This document shows positions 7,508-16,768 of a stretch of 64,000 nt of DNA, one piece after another (within the stretch, counting starts at the first letter, position 1; every line of letters begins with the position of its first letter). Below the pieces are notes generated by a model. That model had not been told where the DNA came from. It ran no database searches and saw only the letters and a list, made by a program, of their open reading frames with translations. Position numbers and translations under genes: made by a program. This DNA is from Armatimonadota bacterium (lineage in GTDB: Bacteria; Armatimonadota; HRBIN16): NCBI GenBank assembly GCA_026003175.1, contig BPGT01000002.1, positions 682,001 to 746,000 on the forward strand, given 5' to 3'.

Positions 7508-8689
7508 ATGGCTAGCGTGCTTAAGAACTTCAAGCTGGCTGTGATGGCGTGTGCAATCGCAGCCAGCTTAGGATGTTTTTCACTCAGGCAAGGTAGGAGG
7601 GCGAGCGAGGCAGAGCCTTGTGATGACAAAGCGTTCTGCGAAGTTGCGCAATTCTGCGCATATGCGCAGCAGGGTACTCCCGCAAGTCATTTCATTGGTG
7701 TAGCCGATGAGGCTTCACGGTCAATTCGAACGATCAAAGCCGATGTTTCTGTGATTGAGAAACTTCACGAACCTGCCAACCAGGGTCATTGTCGGGTGAC
7801 AACGCAACGGAACACTGTGCAATGGACACTCGACTTTGAGAAGCGTCGATATCACCTAAAGAGGCTAGACGGAGACGGTACATATGTGGAGGGAGCATGT
7901 GGCACCGATACATGTGCGGTTCTACGGCGCGTTCAACAGGGTAAAATACTTTTTAGTGCTACAATTGCCAAATCATCGGAGCAGGACATTAGAGATTCTG
8001 TTGTTGAAGAGGAAACCACAGTATGGTGGTTGGAGTTTTTAAATCTCCACCGGGAAGTCGCATTAGCTAGCATCCCCAATCTCGGCGAAAGAAGGCTCAG
8101 CGTGTGGTATGGGAACGCGCCTGAAGCAGCGTCTGCCGCTGAGGTAGAGATTGTTGCCGAAACCAATCTGCCGCTGTTTGGCGCCTGTCAAGTAGTGCGT
8201 ATAGTATTCAAGCAACCAGAATTGCGGCGTGATGTCGAGATGTGGGTATGGCTAGCGTCACAGAATGGGTTGCATGCCGTAAGAAGTGCGATTTACGCTA
8301 AAAGCACAGGAGGACTGGTAATCCGTGAGGTATTGCGTGGCTTCCGATATGCAGGTGTATACCTGCCTATCCACATGCGAGAAGCTGTATACTACACATC
8401 GCCTTCGCAGCAAAACGTGCCTTTGAGCGACAGGCGTGCTCACCTTGCAATCCTGCGGGAGATAAAGCTTGATAGGGTAACGGTTAACACCCCTCTGGAC
8501 GAGTCCGTTTTCGAGTTTGAAATTCCCAAAGGCACGCTTATCGAGGACAGACTCAGAGGCAAGGTCTATGTGGAGCAAGTAACACGACCTGCGTGGTTAC
8601 CAATGGCAGTGGTCGGGGTAGCTGTATTGGTGACATTGTACATCTTTGGGCATCTGCGCCAGTTATTAGTGAAAAGTCGTTCAGATTAA
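7508..8689 (+). CDS. Exported, membrane-anchored protein with LolA-like outer-membrane-lipoprotein-sorting features
   Basis: The 393-residue protein has an N-terminal hydrophobic segment ending at SLGC, which is only a weak lipobox. A Cys-rich stretch follows (PCDDKAFC, QFCAYA). The middle part begins SRSIRTIKADV and has alternating beta strands (VQWTLDFEKRRYHLKRLDGD, VWWLEFLNLHREVALASI), as in LolA/LolB/RseB-type half-barrels. A C-terminal transmembrane helix (LPMAVVGVAVLVTLYIFGHL) is followed by a short basic tail. The likely start is ATG 7508; TTG 7496 is possible. It lies 28 bases after the Cys-rich gene and 13 before the polymerase fusion, so the three are probably co-transcribed. The LolA link is a fold impression, not a motif match. 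Confidence 0.5.
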   Translation: MASVLKNFKLAVMACAIAASLGCFSLRQGRRASEAEPCDDKAFCEVAQFCAYAQQGTPASHFIGVADEASRSIRTIKADVSVIEKLHEPANQGHCRVTTQRNTVQWTLDFEKRRYHLKRLDGDGTYVEGACGTDTCAVLRRVQQGKILFSATIAKSSEQDIRDSVVEEETTVWWLEFLNLHREVALASIPNLGERRLSVWYGNAPEAASAAEVEIVAETNLPLFGACQVVRIVFKQPELRRDVEMWVWLASQNGLHAVRSAIYAKSTGGLVIREVLRGFRYAGVYLPIHMREAVYYTSPSQQNVPLSDRRAHLAILREIKLDRVTVNTPLDESVFEFEIPKGTLIEDRLRGKVYVEQVTRPAWLPMAVVGVAVLVTLYIFGHLRQLLVKSRSD

Positions 8690-8702
8690 TGGAATATAAC
8701 AG

Positions 8703-10784
8703 ATGCGAGCAGCAGTTTACCGCATCATCAAAGAGCATATACTGCGTTTGACCTGTTGGGAGGTTGTACTGTATTTTGTCCTCTTCCTTTACGTTGTGTC
8801 GCCATTTCATCCATATCTCTGGTATGTATTTCCAGGAATCCATGAGGGATTCCGCGTCGCTACAGTGGAGTTCTTCGGTACTGAACTTTATTTCCTGAAC
8901 TACACGATACTCGCGGCACTTATCCTCAGCCTGTTCGTATTAACGTGTTGTGGTAGGCAGCAGTATCCGATCTGGGGTTCGCCGCGTATGGCTCTTCTTT
9001 CCCACATGCTGTTCGCATCATTGTATTTCCACGACTTCTTTTTGTCGCGTGCGCCTTTCTACGAGTACGCCATACTTTCCATCGTAATACTTCCGCCAGT
9101 TGTATGGCTGTCTGTTCTTCTCTTCGCAGATCAGATAAAGGCTCTGCGTCTGATAAAAACAACGGCGCTATTCATCACTATCCAGAGCATGTATGGGGTC
9201 GCGTATTATATGACAGGCACAGAACAATTCTACACACCCCAGTTCGGCGCGCGAACAGCAGGGACACTAGAGTCACCCAATAACCTGTACCCTTTAGCGC
9301 TGATGGGAGTACCCCTCTTATGGTGCTTGGCGAGTGGCGCTCATTCTAGATGGGAAAGAGCACTCTGGTGCACTGGTCTGGCAATTACTTTTCTGGCATT
9401 AATCTTTACGTACACACGAACCGGTTGGCTGGCAGTCATTCCTGTTCTGCTCTGGCTAGCGTTTCATCCCCATTCCTGCGTATCTACCGGAGTATCTAAG
9501 CGTATCGTCGTGCTGGTATGCACAACACTTTTTATCGCAACGGTCTTCGTGAGGACAGGGGGAAACTACCTTGGACATTCGAGTGACCGGTCGTTGCATG
9601 GACGGTTCGCCATCTGGAAGGTTGCGTTAAAAGTATGCACCCTTCATCCGTGTATAGGAAATGGATTGAATACCTACCCGTGGTTGCAGCAGCAAGCGAT
9701 GACCCCCGAGCTGGCGTCATTCGGTGCAGGTAACGAAGAGGCAAAAAACTTGTTCCTCAACCTGTTTGTAGAATTCGGTGCTGTGGGGCTTATCCTGTTT
9801 CTTATGGCGATGTTCAGCTATATCGCTTTGATTCGCCTCCGACTACCTGAGATCGAGAGCAGTGCGTTGCGATGCGCTGTCTCTGGCTGTTACATGGCGG
9901 TGGTTTCCGTGCTGCTGGCAAGCTTCGGGGATACGCCCATTTTACACTTCAGACGTCTTGCCCCAACGCTCGCTTTCGCAGTTGTGATTGCGTCTAGTAC
10001 GGTGATTGCTGGAGGGTATCCTTCCGCATTTGTGTCATCTGCCAAACACAAACAACCAGACTCACTCATCCCTATTGTTTTTCAAAGGCTCCTGCCGGCG
10101 GGGATACTGCTGCTGTTTCTTCTATTAATCCCTCTGCTCTCAGGTTACCTGCAGTTTCTCCACTACCGAACTGCTATCCCATCTTACCGCACCCTTACAC
10201 CTGCCCGTGCGCTATTCACCCCGCTGGCAGAGGTTGCCGAGCCGATGCGCTATACCCTCATCGCCTCCGAAGATGGCAACTTCTACCAGCATCATGGCGT
10301 GGACTGGCAAGCCCTGCACCGCGCCCTGCGCGTCAACATCCGAAGCCTCTCTTACAAACAGGGTGGCTCCACCCTCACCATGCAGACCGCACGCTATCTG
10401 TTCGTGGGCAGAGAAAAAAGCCTCTCGCGCAAACTCGCCGAAATCCTGCTGGCACTGGAGATGGAGAAGCGGCTTTCCAAAGAGCGGATCCTGGAGTTGT
10501 ATCTGAACAGTGCGCGTTTCGGGCTGGGTGCAGAGGACATTGGCACAGCGTGTCGGGTGTATTTTGGCAAGCAGCCCAAAGAGTTGACGTTGGCGGAGTC
10601 GGCATTTCTGGCAGGGGTATTGCCGGAGCCGCCGAAGCGTCGTGAGGAGTTGACGTTGGAGAAGGTGGAGCGTTGCAAGCGGAGGGCGTTGAGCCGGTTG
10701 GGTTATTTCTTCGGGTGGCGTTATTCGCCCGAGCAGATAGAGCGGGCGATGCAGGAGAAGATAGTGTTCGTGTGGGAGAGGTGA
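8703..10784 (+). CDS. Fusion of an O-antigen ligase/Wzy-type membrane polymerase with a GT51 peptidoglycan glycosyltransferase
   Basis: The first ~440 of 693 residues form about ten membrane helices with O-antigen-ligase/Wzy_C hallmarks. These are FTYTRTGWLAVIPVLLWLAF, GRFAIWKVALKVCTLHPCIG with NGLNTYPW, and AKNLFLNLFVEFGAVGLILF. A last helix (about 465-485) leads into a complete-looking GT51 domain. Its motifs are IASEDGNFYQHHGVDW with the catalytic Glu, GGSTLTMQTARYLF, RKLAEILLALEMEKRLSKER, ILELYLNSARFG, VYFGKQPKELTLAESAFLAG and LPEPP. The GT51 domain would sit outside the membrane, as in monofunctional MtgA. No transpeptidase domain follows. The two halves differ in base composition, the GT51 part being richer in GC. 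It may polymerise and attach a lipid-linked glycan; function is inference, while the domain calls are strong. Confidence 0.85.
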   Translation: MRAAVYRIIKEHILRLTCWEVVLYFVLFLYVVSPFHPYLWYVFPGIHEGFRVATVEFFGTELYFLNYTILAALILSLFVLTCCGRQQYPIWGSPRMALLSHMLFASLYFHDFFLSRAPFYEYAILSIVILPPVVWLSVLLFADQIKALRLIKTTALFITIQSMYGVAYYMTGTEQFYTPQFGARTAGTLESPNNLYPLALMGVPLLWCLASGAHSRWERALWCTGLAITFLALIFTYTRTGWLAVIPVLLWLAFHPHSCVSTGVSKRIVVLVCTTLFIATVFVRTGGNYLGHSSDRSLHGRFAIWKVALKVCTLHPCIGNGLNTYPWLQQQAMTPELASFGAGNEEAKNLFLNLFVEFGAVGLILFLMAMFSYIALIRLRLPEIESSALRCAVSGCYMAVVSVLLASFGDTPILHFRRLAPTLAFAVVIASSTVIAGGYPSAFVSSAKHKQPDSLIPIVFQRLLPAGILLLFLLLIPLLSGYLQFLHYRTAIPSYRTLTPARALFTPLAEVAEPMRYTLIASEDGNFYQHHGVDWQALHRALRVNIRSLSYKQGGSTLTMQTARYLFVGREKSLSRKLAEILLALEMEKRLSKERILELYLNSARFGLGAEDIGTACRVYFGKQPKELTLAESAFLAGVLPEPPKRREELTLEKVERCKRRALSRLGYFFGWRYSPEQIERAMQEKIVFVWER

Positions 10785-10962
10785 ACCTCACCCCCGTCCC
10801 CTCTCCTACAAGGAGAGGGGTGCCTGCTGACGTTTCCCCCTTCCCTCGTAGGGAAGGGGGGGCAGGGGGTTAGGTTGCCGAAGTTTACCTCACCCCCGTC
10901 CCCTCTCCTACAAGGAGAGGGGTGCCTGCTGACGTTTCCCCCTTCCCTCGTAGGGAAGGGGT
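10785..10962 (+). repeat. Tandem pair of ~75-base intergenic units, each with two hairpins (REP-like)
   Basis: A unit at 10785-10860 recurs at 10887-10961 with nearly no change, offset 102 bases. Each unit holds two perfect palindromes with 3-base loops. In the first copy these are at 10798-10820 (10-bp stem, CCCCTCTCCT arm) and 10836-10860 (11-bp stem, CCCCCTTCCCT arm). The array sits between the stop of the fusion gene and the ribosome site of the prepilin gene. It could act as a transcription barrier or mRNA-stabilising REP/BIME-type element. No transposase is nearby. Confidence 0.75.
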
Positions 10963-10989
10963 TAGGTCAACTAAAAAGGAGGTTCTACC

Positions 10990-11715
10990 ATGTGCCGAAA
11001 AGGCTTTACCCTGATGGAACTGCTGGTGGTCATTGCGATTATCGCCCTGCTGGCGGCGTTGATTTTTCCCGTCTTCTTTCGCGCCCGCGAGGCAGGACGC
11101 AAGACCACCTGTGCCTCCAACGTGCGCCAGTTGGCGCAGGCGTGGGTGATGTATGCGCAGGATTGGGATGAATGCACGCCCGGAGGCGCATACACCCGCT
11201 TCGCCGACAAATACACGGGCAGAAGCCCCGACGGCAAACGCTACACCGCGCTGTGGGCGTTGTTGCCATACGTGCGCAGCGACAAGATTTTCGTGTGCCC
11301 CACGCAGTTAGGCTGGGACTTCAGCACCACGAACCCTGCACTGGACACCCACCGCCCCCGTCAGGGCAGTTACACCTCCAACTACGAGGTGATGGACATC
11401 CCCCTGTCGGCGATAGAGCGGGTGTCGGAGCTCATCGTGTTTGCGGACAGTTACAACCCGTGGATGGACTGCATCCATGACTGCAGCAACTGCACGGGCG
11501 GGTGTAGCAGTTTCGTGTGGGATAGGATAGGCCGGGGATGTTATCAGGGGGATTGCACGAAGCGAACGGACTGGCATGATGGTGGCATCAACATGGTGTT
11601 TGCGGACGGTCACACACGCTGGGCGCCGCTGGGCGGGATATATTATCGCAACTGGAAGCGTGACCTGCCGGAGTGGGACCCTCACTGGAACAAGCCGATT
11701 ACGCAGGACTGGTAA
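10990..11715 (+). CDS. Prepilin-type secreted protein with H-x9-DG motif (DUF1559-like)
   Basis: The 241-residue protein begins with a type IV prepilin signal: basic MCRKG, the cleavage Gly, then [20 protein letters not shown]. The ELL glutamate is at the expected +5 position. The mature part continues [20 protein letters not shown] with [16 protein letters not shown], the usual opening of these pseudopilins. It ends with [13 protein letters not shown], the H-x9-DG motif near the C-terminus. Such proteins are massively expanded in Planctomycetes and Armatimonadota and are exported by a type II secretion/pilus-like machine; individual roles are unknown. A Cys-rich insertion ([12 protein letters not shown]) is present. 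AAAAGGAGG precedes the ATG. A second family member lies at 62490-63269. Confidence 0.85.
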   Translation: MCRKGFTLMELLVVIAIIALLAALIFPVFFRAREAGRKTTCASNVRQLAQAWVMYAQDWDECTPGGAYTRFADKYTGRSPDGKRYTALWALLPYVRSDKIFVCPTQLGWDFSTTNPALDTHRPRQGSYTSNYEVMDIPLSAIERVSELIVFADSYNPWMDCIHDCSNCTGGCSSFVWDRIGRGCYQGDCTKRTDWHDGGINMVFADGHTRWAPLGGIYYRNWKRDLPEWDPHWNKPITQDW

Positions 11716-11741
11716 CCCGTGCGGGCGAAATAACCCGTACC

Positions 11742-14273
11742 ATGATAACCGCCAACGACTTGCGTTGTGAATATCTGGCGCGCCCGATGGGAGTGGACAC
11801 TCCTCAGCCGCGGCTGAGCTGGGCGTTATGGTCGCGTCAACAGGGGCAGCGACAGACCGCTTACCGAATCCTTGTCGCCAGCACCTCTGAGCTGCTGGAG
11901 CGCAACGAAGCTGACTTATGGGACAGCGGCAAGGTAGATTCCGACAACACGTGCCATATCCCTTATGAAGGCAAACCTCTGCGCTCATTGCAGCGATGTT
12001 ACTGGAAGGTACGCGTGTGGGATACGGATGGACGCCCCTCCGACTGGAGTGAGGTCAGCTGGTGGGAGATGGGCATCCTGCACGCACAGGAGTGGCGCGC
12101 AAAGTGGATCTGCGCCCCAGCTGCCGAGCCTGCACCTCTGTTTCGCAAAGAGTTTGACGTCGCGCCCAGCTTGCGACGCGCACGCGCCCTGATATGCGGG
12201 TTGGGATACTATGAACTGTACCTGAACGGCGAGCGCGTGGGCGAGCAGGTGCTGGATCCCGCCCAAACCGACTACGAGAAGCGAGCGTTTTACGTGGTGC
12301 ATGATGTGACCCACCTTCTGCGCGTGGGGAAGAACTGCGTGGGCGTGATGCTGGGCAACGGCTGGTACAACCAGTGTGTAGTGTGGGGGGGCATGTCGTA
12401 TGGACAACCGGTTCTGCTGCTGCAGCTGGTGATGGAATACGACAACGGCAACGTGCAAACAGTTTGCTCTGATGGAACATGGAAAACGAAGCCCGGTCCT
12501 GTGCTGAAGAACAATGTGTATGCTGGCGAGGAGTACGATGCCCGTCTGAAGGTATCTGGCTGGAGTGAGGTGGGGCTGGACGATTCAGACTGGCAACCGG
12601 TTCGGATGGCGGATAGCCCCGCACAGAGCCTGCAAAGCCAGATGATGCCGCCTATCCGTCGCACGCGCACATTACCTACCGTTGCCCTGAGCAATCCACA
12701 GCCCGGCGTGTGGATTTTCGATATGGGGCAGAACTTCGCGGGATGGGCAAGGCTACGGGTGCAGGCGCCTACCGGGACCACCATCACTTTGCGCTTCGCA
12801 GAGGCTTTGAACCCCGATGGTACGCTCAACCCGGAGAGCACCGGCGTCTTTGCCACGCACGTGGTACAGACCGACCGCTACACTTGCAAGGGCGAAGGCG
12901 TGGAAGTGTGGGAGCCTCGATTTACCTATCACGGCTTTCGCTACGTGGAGATGACCGGCTATCCGGGCACGCCCACGCCCGACATGTTAGAAGGGATAGT
13001 CGTACACACTGCCGTGCAGCCCACAGGCACGTTTGAGTGTTCTGATGAAATGCTCAATCGCATCCACCGCACCGCGATATGGACGCAAATCAGCAACCTG
13101 CACAGCATCCCCACCGATTGTCCGCATCGCGAGCGTTGCGGCTGGCTAGGCGACGCGCACGTCTCCGCCGAGATGACCATCTACAACTTCGAAATGGCGA
13201 ACTTCTGGACGAAGTATCTGGAGGACGTCGAAACCTCGCTTACCGAGAAGGGTCTGCCCACCTTCGTCGCGCCCGGAAAGCGCAAAATCGGCGAGGCATC
13301 GCCCGATTGGGGAACCGCCATCGTGCAAATTCCCTGGTACCTCTATCTGTACTACAGCGATATGCGTGTACTGGAGCGCCATTACCCGATGATGAAGCGA
13401 TGGGTGGAGCACCTGCAAAGCATCTCGGACGGCTATATCGTCTCAGCAGGGTTAGGCGACTGGTGCGCACCCGGCTCCGTGCCCGGCAATACTCCCATCC
13501 CCATCACTTCCACCGCCGTGTTCTATCTGGATGCAGCGCTGATGGCAAAAGTAGCAAGCGTGCTGGGTCAGGGAGAAGACAGCCGCCAATATAGCAAGTT
13601 GGCGCAACGGATTAAGCAGGCGTTTGTGGAGCGGTTTTACGACAGAACGAACCATACCTTCGGCAGTCAAGCGGCAGATGCACTCGCGCTGGCGTGGGGG
13701 CTGGCCCCTGAAGGAGAAGAGCAAGCCATTGCCGACAGTCTGGCACGCGATGTGATGGAGAAACATGGGGGCCACCACTCTACGGGTATACTGGGGAGCC
13801 GACATCTGTACTGGGCACTGAGCGAGTACGGACATGGCGACGTGGCGATGACCATCCTGCACCAGCAGGATTACCCCAGTATCGGAAACCTCTTCCAGAT
13901 GGGAGCAACCACCTTCTGGGAGTACTGGGGTGAGCCCCGCATTGATGAGCAGGAGGGACCGCGCTCTTACAACCATCCGATGCAGGGGGGGTTCGATGCG
14001 TGGTTCTTCTACGGCATCGCGGGTATCCGCCCCGACGAGGGAGGCACCGGTTTCAAACGCATCCTGCTCCAACCGCAATTCCTACCTGGCTTGAACTGGG
14101 CACGGGCAAGTTATCGCTCCAGGCATGGGCTGATTGCCAGCGAGTGGTACAGAGAAGGTAACATGGTGAGGTGGAAGGTGGTCATCCCGCCCGGTGTCAC
14201 AGCAGTGACTCGCCTACCGTCGCTGATGCGGGAACTCGCGTCGGGGGAGTATGAGTTCGAGGTAATTGTATGA
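11742..14273 (+). CDS. Alpha-L-rhamnosidase, GH78 family
   Basis: The 843-residue protein has the GH78 architecture: an N-terminal Ig-like domain (PQPRLSW, then QTAYRILVAS), a beta-sandwich Bac_rhamnosid_N region (ALICGLGYYELYLNGERVGE), the conserved WIFDMGQNFAGWARL strand, and an (alpha/alpha)6 barrel. The barrel shows PTDCPHRERCGWLGDAHVSA (near residue 458), GLGDWCAPG, and GATTFWEYWGEP (near 721). It hydrolyses terminal alpha-L-rhamnose. No signal peptide is evident. The frame is open further upstream into the prepilin gene, but ATG 11742 gives MITANDLRCEYL, the normal start of the family. The gap to the prepilin is 26 bases, so read-through transcription is likely. Confidence 0.92.
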   Translation: MITANDLRCEYLARPMGVDTPQPRLSWALWSRQQGQRQTAYRILVASTSELLERNEADLWDSGKVDSDNTCHIPYEGKPLRSLQRCYWKVRVWDTDGRPSDWSEVSWWEMGILHAQEWRAKWICAPAAEPAPLFRKEFDVAPSLRRARALICGLGYYELYLNGERVGEQVLDPAQTDYEKRAFYVVHDVTHLLRVGKNCVGVMLGNGWYNQCVVWGGMSYGQPVLLLQLVMEYDNGNVQTVCSDGTWKTKPGPVLKNNVYAGEEYDARLKVSGWSEVGLDDSDWQPVRMADSPAQSLQSQMMPPIRRTRTLPTVALSNPQPGVWIFDMGQNFAGWARLRVQAPTGTTITLRFAEALNPDGTLNPESTGVFATHVVQTDRYTCKGEGVEVWEPRFTYHGFRYVEMTGYPGTPTPDMLEGIVVHTAVQPTGTFECSDEMLNRIHRTAIWTQISNLHSIPTDCPHRERCGWLGDAHVSAEMTIYNFEMANFWTKYLEDVETSLTEKGLPTFVAPGKRKIGEASPDWGTAIVQIPWYLYLYYSDMRVLERHYPMMKRWVEHLQSISDGYIVSAGLGDWCAPGSVPGNTPIPITSTAVFYLDAALMAKVASVLGQGEDSRQYSKLAQRIKQAFVERFYDRTNHTFGSQAADALALAWGLAPEGEEQAIADSLARDVMEKHGGHHSTGILGSRHLYWALSEYGHGDVAMTILHQQDYPSIGNLFQMGATTFWEYWGEPRIDEQEGPRSYNHPMQGGFDAWFFYGIAGIRPDEGGTGFKRILLQPQFLPGLNWARASYRSRHGLIASEWYREGNMVRWKVVIPPGVTAVTRLPSLMRELASGEYEFEVIV

Positions 14274-14383
14274 ACGCGGTCGTCACTTCTGGTATCGGCC
14301 TCTTCCCCGCGCTCGACAGCCATTCGCGCAGGAAACTGCTGCGCCCGCGTCGTATGATACCTTGACCCTGTACGCTGAGGTGG

Positions 14384-16663
14384 ATGATGACGCAGTGCCT
14401 GCCGATATGTATGCTTATCCTTTTAGCGATGGTGATGTTCATCACTACAACACAGGCTGAACCTGTCATCCCGCGTCCTGAACATCCGCGCCCCGATTTC
14501 CAGCGCGACCTGTGGCTGAACCTGAACGGCAAATGGGAATTCGAGATAGATGAACAGGGAACCGGTGAGCAGCAGGGCTGGAGTTCGGGTAAGAGATTTT
14601 CCAAGCACATCCTCGTGCCGTTCTGCCCGGAGAGCAGACTGTCGGGCATTGGCAACACCGACTTCATGACGCACGTGTGGTATCGTCGCCACTTCCGCGT
14701 GCCTGCCAGTATGAGGGGCAAGCGGCTCTTCCTGCATTTTGGCGCGGTGGACTGGCACGCGCGCGTGTGGCTCAACGGCGCGTTTTTAGGCGAACACCGG
14801 GGAGGCTACAGCCCCTTCCGCTTCGAGATTACCCGACAGGTGAGGGCGGGCGACAACGAGCTGGTGGTGCACGTGATCGATGAAACCCGCTCTGGCAAGC
14901 AAGCGACGGGCAAGCAGACCCATGAACGACACTCCTACGGTTGCGTGTACACCCGTACCACTGGAATCTGGCAAACCGTTTGGCTGGAGGCTACTGGGGA
15001 TACCTACCTGAAAACCTTCTGGCTGACACCGGACCCCGATGGTGGACGGCTTATTTTTCAGGGGTGGATAGACGGTAAGCAAAAGGGTACAAAAGTGCGC
15101 TTACGGGCATACGCAGGCGGTAAGCTGGTCGGTGAAGAGGTGATGCCTGCCAACTGGCGCAATACCATCGGCGTCTTGAAACTGTCCACGGCGAAGCTGT
15201 GGCACCCGGGCAAGCCTTTCCTGTATGACTTGGTGATTACCGTCGAGCGTAACGGTAAGCCGGTGGATACCGTGAAGAGCTACTTCGGCTTGCGCAAGGT
15301 GACCATTGAGGGCAACCGGTTCCTGATTAACGGCAAGCCGGTATTCCAGAGGCTCATTTTGGATCAGGGCTTCTATCCCGATGGTATCTATACCGCTCCC
15401 TCTGACGAGGCGTTGCGCAAGGATATCGAACTGGCGATGGCAGCAGGTTTTAACGGCGCACGCCTGCACCAGAAGGTGTTCGAACCACGCTTCCTGTACT
15501 GGGCAGACAAGCTGGGCTACATAGTGTGGGGGGAGTATCCCTCATGGGGGCTGAACGTGAACGATTACGAGGCGGTGACTCATGCGGTGCAGGAGTGGCG
15601 CGAGGTACTGGAGCGCGACCGCAACCACCCCAGTATCATCGGCTGGTGCCCGCTAAACGAGACCGATAGCAGCGAAGGTTCCGCGCTGGCGCAGATTCTG
15701 CTCGCGACTACTCAAACGATGGACCCCACACGCCCCTGGCTGGATACGAGTGGATATGTGCACTTCGTACCCGAGACAGATGTCTACGACTGCCACGACT
15801 ACACTCAGGAGCCAGAGGTCTTTGCGCAGCGTTATGAGCCGTTCAAACAGCTGGGTACCCGTGCATGGAATAACGCACCGAGTGATCCACGCAGCGTGTA
15901 TCGTGGTCAACCGTACTTCGTGAGCGAGTACGGCGGAATGCGCATCCGTACCGAGCGGAACACCGGTGAGGGATGGGGTTACGGCGAGACCGACCTTCAG
16001 GAGTTCCTGAAACGCTACAAAGCGTTGACAGATGTGTTGCTGGATAACCCCAACATGTTCGGCTTCTGCTATACCCAGCTGACGGATATAGAGCAAGAGC
16101 AAAACGGCGTATACTTCTACGACCGGCAGCCCAAGTACGACCCCGCGTTACTGAAGGCGATTAACTCCCGTCCCGCAGCGTACGAGACGCAACCTCCGCG
16201 TGTGCTGGACGTGCAATGGCAGACCTTGTTGCCCACCTCACAGCATCAGGCACAGCAGTGGCGGTACACAACTGCCAAACCGGCGGACAGCTGGTTCCAG
16301 CCCGGTTTCGACGATAGCGCGTGGCAGGAAGGCGAAGGCGGCTTTGGCACGCAAGGCACACCGGGAGCGGTGGTGCGCACGGTGTGGAATACCTCCGACA
16401 TCTGGCTGCGCCGTCGGTTTCATCTCGATAAAGTGGATTTCAAGCACCTCGCGTTGGTCATCCATCACGATGAGAGTGCCGAGGTGTACGTTAACGGCAA
16501 GTTGGTGGCGACGTTCAAAGGGTTTGTTACCGGCTATGTAGAGCACCTCGCTACCGAAGCGTTGAAGAGCGTCCTCCGGCCTGGCGAAAACGTGATCGCT
16601 GTCCACTGTCGCCAAACGACCGGGGGGCAATACATCGATGTGGGGATTGTGGGGGGAAGATAG
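14384..16663 (+). CDS. Secreted GH2-family glycoside hydrolase (beta-galactosidase/beta-glucuronidase type)
   Basis: The 759-residue protein has a signal peptide ending near TQAEP. It then has the GH2 sugar-binding domain (RDLWLNLNGKWEFEID, VWYRRHFRVP, VDWHARVWLNG), an Ig-like domain and a TIM barrel. The acid/base Glu is in PSIIGWCPLNETDSS (about residue 425) and the nucleophile Glu in YFVSEYGGMR (about 513). After the barrel comes an extra galactose-binding-like domain (WFQPGFDDSAW, then AEVYVNGKLVATFKG). Substrate cannot be fixed from sequence. It follows the rhamnosidase by 110 bases without a terminator. The ATG at 14384 has GAGGTGG just upstream; the next codon is also ATG. Confidence 0.85.
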   Translation: MMTQCLPICMLILLAMVMFITTTQAEPVIPRPEHPRPDFQRDLWLNLNGKWEFEIDEQGTGEQQGWSSGKRFSKHILVPFCPESRLSGIGNTDFMTHVWYRRHFRVPASMRGKRLFLHFGAVDWHARVWLNGAFLGEHRGGYSPFRFEITRQVRAGDNELVVHVIDETRSGKQATGKQTHERHSYGCVYTRTTGIWQTVWLEATGDTYLKTFWLTPDPDGGRLIFQGWIDGKQKGTKVRLRAYAGGKLVGEEVMPANWRNTIGVLKLSTAKLWHPGKPFLYDLVITVERNGKPVDTVKSYFGLRKVTIEGNRFLINGKPVFQRLILDQGFYPDGIYTAPSDEALRKDIELAMAAGFNGARLHQKVFEPRFLYWADKLGYIVWGEYPSWGLNVNDYEAVTHAVQEWREVLERDRNHPSIIGWCPLNETDSSEGSALAQILLATTQTMDPTRPWLDTSGYVHFVPETDVYDCHDYTQEPEVFAQRYEPFKQLGTRAWNNAPSDPRSVYRGQPYFVSEYGGMRIRTERNTGEGWGYGETDLQEFLKRYKALTDVLLDNPNMFGFCYTQLTDIEQEQNGVYFYDRQPKYDPALLKAINSRPAAYETQPPRVLDVQWQTLLPTSQHQAQQWRYTTAKPADSWFQPGFDDSAWQEGEGGFGTQGTPGAVVRTVWNTSDIWLRRRFHLDKVDFKHLALVIHHDESAEVYVNGKLVATFKGFVTGYVEHLATEALKSVLRPGENVIAVHCRQTTGGQYIDVGIVGGR

Positions 16664-16768
16664 GGGCAGGCTAGTCTGCAAGCCATCGCGCCAGTTGTCG
16701 GTATAAGCGAGGCAGCAGGGCGTTTCCCCACCGATCCCTGTGTTCTGCGATGCGACAAAGTGTTCACA

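Noticed and set aside
8703-10784. The Wzy-GT51 fusion as an artefact of a lost stop or frameshift
   Set aside because: The frame is continuous, the linker leads from a membrane helix directly into the GT51 start as in MtgA, and no internal ribosome site or start codon is evident at the join.
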